Source: Pseudomonas jinjuensis | Lineage (GTDB): Bacteria > Pseudomonadota > Gammaproteobacteria > Pseudomonadales > Pseudomonadaceae | NCBI RefSeq assembly: GCF_900103845.1 | Contig: NZ_FNIJ01000005.1 | Span: 274,390 to 338,389 of the forward strand | Direction: 5' to 3' | DNA: 64,000 nucleotides | Part shown: in pieces, positions 24,889-33,253 of the stretch | Layout: each line of letters begins with the position of its first letter | How positions within the stretch are numbered: position 1 is the first letter of the stretch | Made by a program: the position numbers and the translations under genes | The notes under the pieces: generated by a model | Told to the model about the DNA's origin: nothing | Database searches by the model: none | The model's input: only the letters and a program-made list of their open reading frames with translations

Positions 24889-25083
24889 TCAGCGACCGTC
24901 GACCTTGCGCTTGGAGACACCGCCGACCCCGTAGTGCTGTTTGGGCATGTCGTTGAGGATGATCCGCACCGAATCGCGGGGCGCATTCAGGGCGCGATGG
25001 CAGGCCTCCGTCACTTCGTGGATCAGTTGTTCCTTCTGCTCGTCCGAGCGGCCTTCGACGAGGTTGATGGTGATGATGGGCAT
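24889..25083 (-). CDS. 4-oxalocrotonate tautomerase family enzyme
   Basis: A 64-residue tautomerase, the normal size of the 4-OT/XylH group. The catalytic proline follows the initiator Met (MPIITINLVEGRSDEQK), and 'DSVRIILNDMPKQHYGVGG' carries the conserved arginine and the hexamer-contact segment. 'aaggag' precedes the ATG. A 4-OT has no obvious step in the hydroxyquinol to maleylacetate to 3-oxoadipate route, so it may ketonise an enol such as maleylacetate, or be a relic from a meta-cleavage cluster. Confidence 0.87.
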   Translation of the reverse strand: MPIITINLVEGRSDEQKEQLIHEVTEACHRALNAPRDSVRIILNDMPKQHYGVGGVSKRKVDGR

Positions 25084-25234
25084 GGAGTCTCCTTGCCATT
25101 TGCTTGCTGCGGGGAACAGTCCGGACGCGCGCCTTTCTGGAGGACATCGATTCCGGACGGAGGGTTTTCGTGGATGAGCGAAGCCGGAGGCCGTGCCCTG
25201 GTGCCGGGCACGGCCTCGTGTCGTGGTACCCGGA

Positions 25235-26479
25235 TCAGGTGGCTTCGAGAGCGGACGCCATGCGTGCCGGTGCCGTCTCGCGAAGGGACAGGGTCACCAG
25301 CAACCCGGCGGACATGGCTGCCAGTGCGAGCAGCGGGGTGTACTGCACGCCGTGGTGGTGTGCGACGTAGCCGGCGAGGCCGGGGGCGATGCCGCCGCCG
25401 AAGATTTCACCGACGCCGACCACGAAGCCCGAGGCCGTGGACATCAGCGTGGCAGGCACCGACTCGGTGGTGGTGGGGCCCACGGTCAGGCAGATCAGGC
25501 CGAAATCGAAGAACACGGTGAAGAACAGCCAGAGGAAGAGGCGGGTGGTGTCGGCCCCGGTATTGATCAGCAGATAGAGCGATACCACGCCGCCAATGAC
25601 CGAAAACACCATGACCGGCTTGCGTCCGATCCGGTCCGAGAGGCTCGGCAACAGGATGGTGCCGACGGCACCGCCGAAGCCGATGGCGGAAAGCACGTAG
25701 CCCATCTGCTCCAGATCGAGGCCCAGGTGATCCAGCAGGTAGTTGGGCAGGAAGGCGCCCAGTACCACCAGCACCGTCAGCCAGCACATCATGCCGAGGA
25801 TGTTCAACGGCACGTTGCGGCTGCGGAACACCTCGGTCCAGTGGTGCTGCCCCGCATCGTGGGTGCTGGTATGCGCAGCCGCCGTGGCGGCATCGGTATT
25901 GCGCAGGACCCGGTACAGCAGATAGCCGACCAGGAGGCCCGGGGCCATCACCAGGGCGAAGACCCAGTGCCAGTCCATGTGATGCAACAGCTGGGTGGCG
26001 AGGATGGGCGCCAGGGCCAGGCCGAAGAGCGGCATCGCCGCCTGCTGGATGCCCAGGTTCAAGCCGTGGCGGCTCGGCCGGGAAGCTTCCAGGGTGGCGA
26101 CGATGCTGGCTGGCGTGTAGGCGCCCTCGGCGGCACCGATGACTGCGCGAATCAGCAGCAGGCTGAGCAGTCCCGTGGCCAGGCCACTGCATCCCGCCAG
26201 CAGGGAGAAGAGTATGACGGCGGGAATGATGACCGCGCGATGGCCGAAGCGGTCGGACAGCTTGCCCATGAACAGGGACGAGATGCCCCAGGTCACGGCG
26301 AGGATGCCGGTGATCAACCCCAGGTCCTGATAATCCAGGCCTAGGTCCCGCATCATGACCGGGAACAGCGGCATGATCATGAAGCGGTCGATGCTGACAA
26401 GGCCGAAGCCGAGGGCGAGGAGGGTGACGGCCTTCCATTCGTAGGAGGCGTCAGCCGGACGAGCGACGTGCTGTTTCAT
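25235..26479 (-). CDS. MFS transporter, probable aromatic-compound uptake
   Basis: A 414-residue major facilitator protein with about 12 hydrophobic segments and the loop 2-3 motif 'GKLSDRFGHRAVI'. An acidic residue lies in helix 1 (GLVSIDRFMIMPLFP), as in sugar-phosphate/anion and aromatic-acid symporter groups. I use ATG 26479 (MKQHVARP); the longer frame adds an Arg-rich tail. It lies between the dioxygenase and tautomerase genes on the same strand and likely imports the phenolic substrate or a hydroxybenzoate. Family membership is firm; substrate is inferred from context. Confidence 0.85.
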   Translation of the reverse strand: MKQHVARPADASYEWKAVTLLALGFGLVSIDRFMIMPLFPVMMRDLGLDYQDLGLITGILAVTWGISSLFMGKLSDRFGHRAVIIPAVILFSLLAGCSGLATGLLSLLLIRAVIGAAEGAYTPASIVATLEASRPSRHGLNLGIQQAAMPLFGLALAPILATQLLHHMDWHWVFALVMAPGLLVGYLLYRVLRNTDAATAAAHTSTHDAGQHHWTEVFRSRNVPLNILGMMCWLTVLVVLGAFLPNYLLDHLGLDLEQMGYVLSAIGFGGAVGTILLPSLSDRIGRKPVMVFSVIGGVVSLYLLINTGADTTRLFLWLFFTVFFDFGLICLTVGPTTTESVPATLMSTASGFVVGVGEIFGGGIAPGLAGYVAHHHGVQYTPLLALAAMSAGLLVTLSLRETAPARMASALEAT

Positions 26480-26558
26480 CTTGGGTTCCACTCTTGTTCT
26501 TGTAGTAGGAGCGTGCCGGCACCTTGGGGCCGACACGGATGTCACGCTTTGGCTTGTG

Positions 26559-27398
26559 TCAGGCTGCGGCCATGACGAAGTCGAAATCGGCTATCCAGCG
26601 GGTCGCGCCCGTGGTGTTCGGCTCGAATGACTGGATCAGCGATGCCTTGACCCCGAACACGGTGTCGGATTCAAGGTACGGGTCGCCCTCGACGAAGGTG
26701 TGGGTGACGATGCGCTGGTAACCCTCGGCCTCGACCAGGAAATGCATGTGCGCCGGCCGCCACGGATGCCGGCCGAGCCGCGCCAGTAGCTGGCCTACCG
26801 GGCCGTCGTCGGGGATGGGGTAGGACACCGGCTTGATGCCGCGGAACTGGTAACGCCCATCGGCGCCGGTGATGAAGCGCCCACGGTTGTTCCATGGCGG
26901 CTGCACTTCGGGCTGCTGGACGTCGTAGTAGCCCTCGGCGTTGTCCGACCAAACGTCCAGTACGGCACCCGCGATGGGTTGGCCGTCGAGGTCGAGAATG
27001 CGTCCTTCGTAGAGGCAGCTTTCGCCTTTCTCATCCAGAGAGATCGTGTCGCCCATGTTGCGAGTAGGGGCTCCGTCCACATGGAAGGGCCCGAACACCG
27101 TATTTTCCGTAGCGCCCAGTGGGCGTCGGTGATTGATGGCGTCCACCAGCATGGAGACGCCCAGGGTGTCGCTGAGCAGGATGAACTCCTGCCGATGTTC
27201 GGAGCAGATCTGTCCGCAGCGGGTCAGGAAGTCGATGGCCGTGGCCCACTCGGCTTCGGTCAGTTCCACATCCCTGATGAACCCGTGGAGATGTTCGATC
27301 AGTGACGTCATGACAGTGCGCAGGCGCGGGTGGATGTCGTCCCCCATGCGCGCGTTCACGCTCTGGGCCGAGCCGGCTTCGGTGAAGTATTCGATCAT
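26559..27398 (-). CDS. Intradiol ring-cleavage dioxygenase, probable hydroxyquinol 1,2-dioxygenase
   Basis: A 279-residue intradiol dioxygenase with an N-terminal helical dimerisation domain (HPRLRTVMTSLIEHLHGFIRDVELTEAEW) and a catalytic beta-sandwich. Iron ligands are in 'EGYYDVQ' (Tyr), 'VSYPIPDDGPVG' (Tyr) and 'RPAHMHF' (two His). Neighbouring maleylacetate reductase and flavin hydroxylase genes indicate hydroxyquinol (1,2,4-trihydroxybenzene) as substrate, giving maleylacetate; catechol cannot be excluded from sequence alone. The start MIEYFTEAG at 27398 gives the usual length. Confidence 0.88.
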   Translation of the reverse strand: MIEYFTEAGSAQSVNARMGDDIHPRLRTVMTSLIEHLHGFIRDVELTEAEWATAIDFLTRCGQICSEHRQEFILLSDTLGVSMLVDAINHRRPLGATENTVFGPFHVDGAPTRNMGDTISLDEKGESCLYEGRILDLDGQPIAGAVLDVWSDNAEGYYDVQQPEVQPPWNNRGRFITGADGRYQFRGIKPVSYPIPDDGPVGQLLARLGRHPWRPAHMHFLVEAEGYQRIVTHTFVEGDPYLESDTVFGVKASLIQSFEPNTTGATRWIADFDFVMAAA

Positions 27399-27472
27399 GT
27401 GATGCACCTTGTGTTCTGCCTGTGGCTGCAATGTCAGGGCGGGGCACTGTCTTTCGGAGCGCCCCGGTCGCA

Positions 27473-28528
27473 TCAGTCCGGGCGTGCGCCGGACCAGGCC
27501 CTCTGCAGCAGTTCGCGGATCGCCTCCCGTTCCACCGGTCGCGGATTCCAGTAGGGGTTGCGCACAGCCAGGTCGGCGGCACGATCCAGGTCGGCTTCGT
27601 CGAGCCCGAGGTCCTTCAGCGCCAGAGGGGCGCCCAGGGAGGCGGCGAAATCGTGAAGGCCGACTCCCAGGTTGCCGCCGAAGAGTTCGGCGACCGGGCG
27701 CAAGGCATCGGCCGCGGCGACCTGGTTGTAGGCAGCCGTGTGCGGCAGCATCACGGCATGGGTTTCGGCATGGGGCAGGTTGAAGCTGCCGCCCAGGGTG
27801 TGGCAGAGCTTGTGGTGCAGGGCCATGCCGACAGTGCCGAGCACCGTGCCGCACAGCCAGGCGCCGTAGAGTGCGGTGCTACGTGGCGCGAGTTGATCGG
27901 GCTGGCGTACGACGCCTGGCAGTGCTTCCTTCAATGCGCGAATGCCCTCCGTGGCCATCAGAGAGGTGATCGGATTGCGGTTGCGTGCATAGAGCCCTTC
28001 CACGGCGTGCGCCATGGCATTGAGGGCGCTGGTAACGCTCATGGGCACCGGCAATCCCAGGGTGAGTTCGGGGTCGTAGATCACCACCTCCGGCAGGATG
28101 CTCGGCGAACTCACGGTGGTCTTGAGGCCGTTCTCGGTCTGCCCGAGGATCGGCGTCACCTCGGAGCCGGCGTAGGTGGTCGGTATCACCACCTGGGGTG
28201 CGTCGTTGCGATAGGCGATGGCCTTGCCCAGGCCGATGGTCGAACCCCCGCCCAGGGCCACGACACAGTCCGCGCCGAGTTCGGCGAAGCGCGTCATCGC
28301 CGCTTCGGTTACCTCGACCGGGGTGTGCATGGTGGCGTGGGGGTATACGCCGACGCCCAGACCACCCAGGGCGTCGTTGAGGCATTCGGCCTCCGCCACC
28401 TGGGCTGGGGTGGAAAGCACCAGAGCGCGTCGGCAACCCAGTGAGGTGATCTCCTCTGCGACCTGTCGCGAGCTGCCCGCACCAAAAATGACGCGAGCGG
28501 GATGATTGGCATAAATGAAGTCATGCAT
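27473..28528 (-). CDS. Maleylacetate reductase (iron-alcohol-dehydrogenase family)
   Basis: A 351-residue protein. The N-terminal dinucleotide fold carries 'FGAGSSRQVAEEI', 'GGGSTIGLGKAIAYRNDAPQVVIPTTYAGSEVTPILGQTENGLKTT', which is the typical maleylacetate-reductase signature, and the C-terminal helical part has 'LHHKLCHTLGGSFNLPHAETHAVMLPH'. It should reduce maleylacetate to 3-oxoadipate with NAD(P)H. It lies 24 bases after the flavin hydroxylase and 74 before the dioxygenase on the minus strand. Together they form the core of the lower hydroxyquinol pathway. Confidence 0.92.
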   Translation of the reverse strand: MHDFIYANHPARVIFGAGSSRQVAEEITSLGCRRALVLSTPAQVAEAECLNDALGGLGVGVYPHATMHTPVEVTEAAMTRFAELGADCVVALGGGSTIGLGKAIAYRNDAPQVVIPTTYAGSEVTPILGQTENGLKTTVSSPSILPEVVIYDPELTLGLPVPMSVTSALNAMAHAVEGLYARNRNPITSLMATEGIRALKEALPGVVRQPDQLAPRSTALYGAWLCGTVLGTVGMALHHKLCHTLGGSFNLPHAETHAVMLPHTAAYNQVAAADALRPVAELFGGNLGVGLHDFAASLGAPLALKDLGLDEADLDRAADLAVRNPYWNPRPVEREAIRELLQRAWSGARPD

Positions 28529-28552
28529 GGAAAGAAACTCCGGAAAGTTCGG

Positions 28553-30184
28553 TCAGGCGCAGGCGGCGTTGCTTGCCAGGTCAGGAAGGGCTGAGGTCAG
28601 GTGCAGTTGCTGCAGCAGGCTGTCCACCTGGTGGCGGAGGGACTCGGCCGAGACCGCGCTGGCCGCGACATAGAAGTCCGGGCGAATCACCAGGAAGCGG
28701 GCATCGATGCTGGCCAGCCAGGCGGCATAGGTGCCTTCGACATCTGCCACCTCGCAGGCAGTGCCCACCGGGCCAAGGGTGACGAATCGGGCGTCCAGTC
28801 GTTCCAGGGCCTGTACCTGTTCGGTGCCGAGCGCCTGGCGCGGTGATTGGCCATAGCCGATCACCAGCCAGCCACGCCCGACGACTTCGTCGAAGCGGCC
28901 GCAGCGCTCACCAGCTCGAACGATGCCCTGTACCGAAAGCTCACCGGCATGGCCGGCATCAGGGAACCAGATGCCGGGCCCCAGCGAGGCCTTGTCGGTC
29001 GGCACCGGCTTCCGGCCGGATGCCTCCAGGTCGGCCTTCATCCGCTGGTCGCGCGCGGCGGCTTCCTCCGGGTCGGTGATGCAGATGATGCGGCCCAGTT
29101 CCATGGAGAACTCGATGTAATGCTTGGCGTGCTCGCGGCGCTCGCTGGTGTAGCTGTCGAGTACTTCTTCGCCCATGACCCCGGAGAGGATGGCGTCCAG
29201 GCGCCAGCCCAGGGCCACCGCATCCCGCAGTCCGGCGCACATGCCTTCGCCGGCGAAGGGCGGCATCAGGTGAGCCGCGTCGCCCGCGATCAGGCCGCGA
29301 CCGTTGCGCCATGACTCCGCCCAGCGTGCCTGGAAGCGATAGACCGCACTGCGCTCGAGGGTCGAGTTCGCCGGGGTCAGACCCCAGGGGGACATCAGCT
29401 CCCAGGCCGTTTCGGGGGAGGACAGGGTCTCGGCGGATTCGCCGGGCAGGGCCATGAATTCCCAACGCAGCCGGCCCGGGCCGCCGGGGACGATGGTGGT
29501 GGGGCGCTTCGGATCGCACAGCTGCCAGTGCACCGGGTCGAGCACGCGCTCCTCGTGGGGGATCATGTCGAGGATCAGCCAGTCGTAGAAGAACCCGTGA
29601 TCCGTGAAGCTGAGGTCCAGGGCCTGGCGGACGAAGCTGTTGGCGCCGTCGGCGCCGACCACGTAGCGGGCACGAATGCGCGTGGGATCGCCGGATTTTT
29701 CGCTGCTGCCTTGCAGCCAGATGCCATCTTCGTCCTGGCTAAGGGAATTGGCTTCCCAGCCACGAATCAGGCGAATGCTCGGGATACCCTGGGCAATGTC
29801 CAGCAGACGCTTTTCCAGGTCCGGTTGGTAGAACCAGTAGCGCACCCGCCAGCCGGACGCCGAGGTGCTCTTCCAGTCGACGATCTGCAGGTCTTCGCCG
29901 TCGGCATTGCGCCAGTAGTAGAGCTCGTCGTGGTAATTGATCGCCGGATCGTTGTCGGAGTCGATCCCGAGACAGGCGAGGATCCGCGCGATCTCATGGT
30001 CGAAGGTCACGGCACGCGGACGGTCATAGGGCTGCGGCCAGCGCTCCACCAGGCTGACCCGGTGGCCCTTCCTGCCCAGCAGAATTGCCAGCAGGGTTCC
30101 GACAGGACCGGCGCCGACGATCGCTACATCCGCGTCGTAGTCGGCGGTTTCGTGGCTGGTGTGGTTCGGCATCTTCATTGTCAT
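28553..30184 (-). CDS. FAD-dependent aromatic hydroxylase (MhpA-like), probable resorcinol or phenol hydroxylase
   Basis: A 543-residue class A flavoprotein monooxygenase. Motifs: GxGxxG in 'VAIVGAGPVGTLLA' (about 20-33), DG in 'VVGADGANSFVR' (about 175-186) and GD in 'IAGDAAHLMPPFAGEGMCAGLRDA' (about 298-320). The sequence most resembles the MhpA group (3-hydroxyphenylpropionate hydroxylase), with the family's C-terminal thioredoxin-like domain. In this operon its product must feed a hydroxyquinol dioxygenase, so resorcinol or a related phenol is the likely substrate. It is the first gene behind the sigma-54-type promoter at 30309-30324. Confidence 0.87.
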   Translation of the reverse strand: MTMKMPNHTSHETADYDADVAIVGAGPVGTLLAILLGRKGHRVSLVERWPQPYDRPRAVTFDHEIARILACLGIDSDNDPAINYHDELYYWRNADGEDLQIVDWKSTSASGWRVRYWFYQPDLEKRLLDIAQGIPSIRLIRGWEANSLSQDEDGIWLQGSSEKSGDPTRIRARYVVGADGANSFVRQALDLSFTDHGFFYDWLILDMIPHEERVLDPVHWQLCDPKRPTTIVPGGPGRLRWEFMALPGESAETLSSPETAWELMSPWGLTPANSTLERSAVYRFQARWAESWRNGRGLIAGDAAHLMPPFAGEGMCAGLRDAVALGWRLDAILSGVMGEEVLDSYTSERREHAKHYIEFSMELGRIICITDPEEAAARDQRMKADLEASGRKPVPTDKASLGPGIWFPDAGHAGELSVQGIVRAGERCGRFDEVVGRGWLVIGYGQSPRQALGTEQVQALERLDARFVTLGPVGTACEVADVEGTYAAWLASIDARFLVIRPDFYVAASAVSAESLRHQVDSLLQQLHLTSALPDLASNAACA

Positions 30185-30308
30185 TGTTGTCGTTCTCCGG
30201 ATGCCGGACTGCCACGTCCGACATCGTCTTCTTGTTAGTGGGCAGTCCTTCCTGGACGCTGGGACGGTCTCCGTTCCATCCCTGGCGCTATGCGCTTGTC
30301 ATGGAGAT

Positions 30309-30324
30309 ATCAAGCCTCGTGCCA
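30309..30324 (-). promoter_or_regulatory. Putative sigma-54 (-24/-12) promoter of the hydroxyquinol-type operon
   Basis: On the minus strand the sequence reads TGGCAC-N5-TTGAT, close to the sigma-54 consensus TGGCAC-N5-TTGCW; only the C of the -12 GC is replaced by A. Transcription would begin near 30300 and give a leader of about 115 bases before the hydroxylase start. A sigma-54 activator gene lies divergently 140 bases away, which supports the assignment. Confidence 0.6.
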
Positions 30325-30416
30325 ACGTCTTTGAGTGATTTTTTTGTCTTTTAAAAACAAGTACTTAATATTTTTTTCAACGGCCAGGTCCACGCGGATC
30401 GATTGAGGGTAATCAA

Positions 30417-30454
30417 CATATTTGTTAGTTTCAGGATGCCGAATAACAAATATG
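30417..30454. promoter_or_regulatory. Inverted repeat, probable upstream activating site for the divergent activator
   Basis: CATATTTGTTA (30417-30427) and TAACAAATATG (30444-30454) form a perfect 11-bp inverted repeat with a 16-base spacer. It lies about 95-140 bases upstream of the sigma-54-type promoter, the normal position for XylR/DmpR-type enhancer sites, and ends just before the activator start codon, so it may also mediate autoregulation. Confidence 0.55.
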
Positions 30455-30463
30455 TGAATAGCT

Positions 30464-32074
30464 ATGGGCGTACGTAACTTCCCCAAGGATCTGACCCGCC
30501 AATTCAGGATGGAGCCCGACAAGGGCAAGATCTGGCTCGGCCAGCAGCGCGCCTTCCTCATGCAATTGCCGGCCTTCGCCGCGTTCCGCCGCGAGTTGAT
30601 CGCCGAGATCGGCGTGGCTCATGCACGTCGCCTTCTGGGGCGGATGGGCTATGCCGCTGGCTCCAGCGATGCCGAACTGGCGCGTGAGTTGCGCGGAGAT
30701 GAAAGCGACCATGCGTTCATGGCCGGGCCGCTTCTGCATGCCATGGAAGGGGTGACGCGGGTGGAGACGCTGCGCATGGAGGTGGACGTGGAGTCCGGCC
30801 ATCACGTCGTCGAGCAGATCTGGCACGACTCCATCGAAGCCAGCGCCCACCTGGCTCACCTGCCCGTGTCGGCGGAGCCGGTCTGCTGGATGCAGGTTGG
30901 CCATGCGTCCGGCTTCAACAGCGCCTTCTTCGGGCGCACGGTGCTGTTCCGCGAGGTGGAATGCCGGGGCATGGGCCACGCGCACTGCCGCATCATCGGC
31001 AAGCCCATCGAGGAGTGGGGCGCTGATGCGGACGAGCTGGGCCTCTTCGGCTCAACCGACTACGTCAACGCCTCGCTCATGGACCCGGTGCTGGATGAGG
31101 CCCTGGCGGTATCCGACCTGATCGGCGCCGATCCCAGTTTCCTCGCCACCTGCCGCCGCATCGAGAAGATCGCCATGCGGGATGTGACAGTGCTGTTCCA
31201 GGGCGAAACCGGCGTCGGCAAGGAACGTTTCGCTCGCCTCCTGCATCAGCTCAGCCATCGCGCGGACAAGCCGTTCGTGGCCGTCAACTGCGCGGCACTG
31301 CCGGAAACCCTGATCGAGTCGGAACTGTTCGGAGTGGAGAAGGGCGCCTTCACCGGCGCCAACCGCAGCCGCCCCGGACGCTTCGAACTGGCCAACGGCG
31401 GCACCCTTTTCCTCGACGAGATCGGGACCCTGACGCCGGTGGCCCAGGAAAAGCTGCTGCGCGTGCTGCAGGAACGGGAAGTGGACCGGCTGGGTGGCGA
31501 CGCTCCGCGCCCGGTGGACATCCGGGTCATCGCCGCCACCAATGCGAATCTGGAGGACGATGTTCGCCAGGGCCGCTTCCGCGAAGACCTGTTCTACCGC
31601 ATCAACGTGGTGCCCATTCACATTCCGGCCCTGCGCGAACGGCGCAATGACATCCCCCTGCTGATTCGTCACTTCATCAAGCGCTTCTCCACCCAGCACC
31701 AGCGCTCCATCAAGGGCCTTACCCGGGCGGCGGTCCGGGCTCTGCTCCAGTACGACTATCCGGGCAATGTTCGCGAGCTGGAGAACATCATCGAGCGGGG
31801 CGTGGTGCTGGCAGACGAGAATGAGCCGATCGGCCTCAGCGAATTGTTCCTGGCACCGCCGCGCGAGCCAGCCCCGATGCCCGCCGCCGACGCGCCGCCA
31901 CGGCGCCAGGCGGTGATCGAAGAGTGGCTGGACGAGCACTCGCTGGAAGAGCTGATCGAAGCATCGGTGAATCGGTCCATGGGCCGCGCCGGCGGCAATG
32001 TCGCCGGAGCTGCTCGGCTGCTGGGCGTCACTCGCCGGCAGTTGGAGCACCGCCTGAAAAAACAGCAGGGGTAG
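30464..32074 (+). CDS. Sigma-54-dependent phenol-type sensor-activator (DmpR/XylR/MopR family)
   Basis: A 536-residue activator. Domains: XylR_N sensory domain (about 20-135), V4R domain (about 140-205), AAA+ domain with Walker A GETGVGKE (247-254), GAFTGA loop (294-299) and Walker B 'GTLFLDEI' (313-320), and a C-terminal Fis-type helix-turn-helix ('NVAGAARLLGVTRRQLEHRLKK'). Cys141, Glu164, Cys167 and Cys175 align at a constant offset with the zinc ligands of MopR, and His92 and Trp120 with its phenol-binding His106 and Trp134. It should sense a phenolic directly and drive the leftward operon. No clear ribosome site precedes ATG 30464, but the N-terminus matches the family. Confidence 0.92.
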   Translation: MGVRNFPKDLTRQFRMEPDKGKIWLGQQRAFLMQLPAFAAFRRELIAEIGVAHARRLLGRMGYAAGSSDAELARELRGDESDHAFMAGPLLHAMEGVTRVETLRMEVDVESGHHVVEQIWHDSIEASAHLAHLPVSAEPVCWMQVGHASGFNSAFFGRTVLFREVECRGMGHAHCRIIGKPIEEWGADADELGLFGSTDYVNASLMDPVLDEALAVSDLIGADPSFLATCRRIEKIAMRDVTVLFQGETGVGKERFARLLHQLSHRADKPFVAVNCAALPETLIESELFGVEKGAFTGANRSRPGRFELANGGTLFLDEIGTLTPVAQEKLLRVLQEREVDRLGGDAPRPVDIRVIAATNANLEDDVRQGRFREDLFYRINVVPIHIPALRERRNDIPLLIRHFIKRFSTQHQRSIKGLTRAAVRALLQYDYPGNVRELENIIERGVVLADENEPIGLSELFLAPPREPAPMPAADAPPRRQAVIEEWLDEHSLEELIEASVNRSMGRAGGNVAGAARLLGVTRRQLEHRLKKQQG

Positions 32075-32428
32075 CACTGCTTCCTGGGGCCATCTCAACG
32101 CCGGCCGCGGTGCCGCGAGACTCTAGGCGTCTTTGGGGCGATGGCTGCCGGTTACGATCGGCAGAATCGGCCAGAAGCTGCCGGCGGGCGGAGCAGTTAA
32201 GAGTCTGAGTCGTGTCGATCCCCTAAGCATGACAGTCCCGAATCGGCACCTGTTTCGGTTCTTCCTTCACCGCTCCTGTCATTAGAAATTCTAATTTTGT
32301 ATTAGGTAAAATCATTAGGTCTGATAAGGCGTGACAGGTAGAAATACCAGGCGGGATCAACCAAGCGGTCTCTCGCAGCCTTGCGTAAATCGGCGTTTGC
32401 CGAGATCCAATCCAATGAGGAGAAAAAC
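32075..32428. promoter_or_regulatory. Intergenic region with four ATTAG half-sites (putative LysR-type operator)
   Basis: No gene in 354 bases. At 32281-32295 is the perfect palindrome ATTAGAAATTCTAAT, which fits the LysR-type T-N11-A pattern. Further ATTAG copies lie at 32301-32305 and 32314-32318. This array stands about 110 bases before the short ORF at 32429 and probably includes the promoter. No LysR gene is present in the window, although a LysE remnant, usually a LysR neighbour, lies at 33275. Confidence 0.45.
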
Positions 32429-32521
32429 ATGAAGTCCAGGATTCAACGACTATTCACCACCATGCGGGTGCTCTCTGTCGCATGGGGGGACTACAACAAA
32501 AGGAACCTGATTCGTCGTTAG
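32429..32521 (+). CDS. Short basic peptide ORF, 30 residues (leader peptide or small protein)
   Basis: The ORF encodes MKSRIQRLFTTMRVLSVAWG followed by DYNKRNLIRR and TAG. A strong ribosome site 'gaggag' stands at ideal distance (aatgaggagaaaaacATG), better than most genes here. The peptide carries eight Arg/Lys and one Asp. It ends 38 bases before the B3/4-domain gene. I do not recognise a family. It could be a translated leader that controls the next gene, or a small functional peptide. Confidence 0.45.
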   Translation: MKSRIQRLFTTMRVLSVAWGDYNKRNLIRR

Positions 32522-32559
32522 ACGCGCCTTGTTAGAACCTGCAAGAGGAAACGTTTTTG

Positions 32560-33246
32560 ATGTTGTCCGTTGCCCCCGTTATCGACCCCCAAATTGCTGC
32601 GCTCGCCCCTGGCTTCAGGGCGCTGAGCCTGTGTGTCGAAGCCGCCCCGATCGTTAATCCGGACTTTGCCGCGAAGGCTCTGGCTGGTGCCTGTCAGGCG
32701 CTTGCTGCGGGGAGGCCTGCCTGGGCTGAAGCCCATCTTTCGGCATGGGACGAGGTATTTCGTCAGTTCGGTGCCAAGCCCCAGCGCACACCGTGTTCAG
32801 CCGCGGCATTGCGCAAACGGGCTCTGCGCGACGGCGGCCTGCCGAGCATCGATCCGATCGTCGATCTCTACAACGCGATCAGCCTGCAGTATGCGATTCC
32901 AGTCGGAGGTGAAAACCTCGCTGCCTATGTGGGTACGCCCAGGTTGGTAATCGCCGATGGAAGCGAGTCGTTCGACACCCTGAAGGATGGGCAACTGGTA
33001 CATGAGCATCCAGAAGCGGGCGAAGTCATCTGGCGAGATGACCAGGGCGTTACCTGCCGTCGATGGAACTGGCGCCAAGGTGTCAGAACCCGCTTGGGGT
33101 CGGATGCCCTGCAGATGTGGTTCATCCTGGAAAGCCTTCCCGAAATGCCGCTCGAGGCGCTGCAGGAAGCAGGGGCGCGATTGATTGAAGGGTTGGAAGT
33201 GATGATGCCGGGAGCGGTTATCGAGCATTCGCTTTTAGCCCCGTGA
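32560..33246 (+). CDS. B3/4 domain protein (phenylalanyl-tRNA synthetase beta-like editing fold)
   Basis: A 228-residue protein resembling free-standing B3/4 domains, the part of the phenylalanyl-tRNA synthetase beta chain that contains the editing site. Typical stretches are 'PIVDLYNAISLQYAIPVGGENLAAY' and 'GEVIWRDDQGVTCRRWNWRQGVRTRL'. Free-standing copies are thought to act on mis-acylated tRNA or related substrates, but the activity of this subgroup is not settled. 'agagga' precedes the start; ATG 32560 or TTG 32557 are both possible. The short peptide ORF upstream probably shares its transcript. Confidence 0.8.
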   Translation: MLSVAPVIDPQIAALAPGFRALSLCVEAAPIVNPDFAAKALAGACQALAAGRPAWAEAHLSAWDEVFRQFGAKPQRTPCSAAALRKRALRDGGLPSIDPIVDLYNAISLQYAIPVGGENLAAYVGTPRLVIADGSESFDTLKDGQLVHEHPEAGEVIWRDDQGVTCRRWNWRQGVRTRLGSDALQMWFILESLPEMPLEALQEAGARLIEGLEVMMPGAVIEHSLLAP

Positions 33247-33253
33247 GGGAGCG

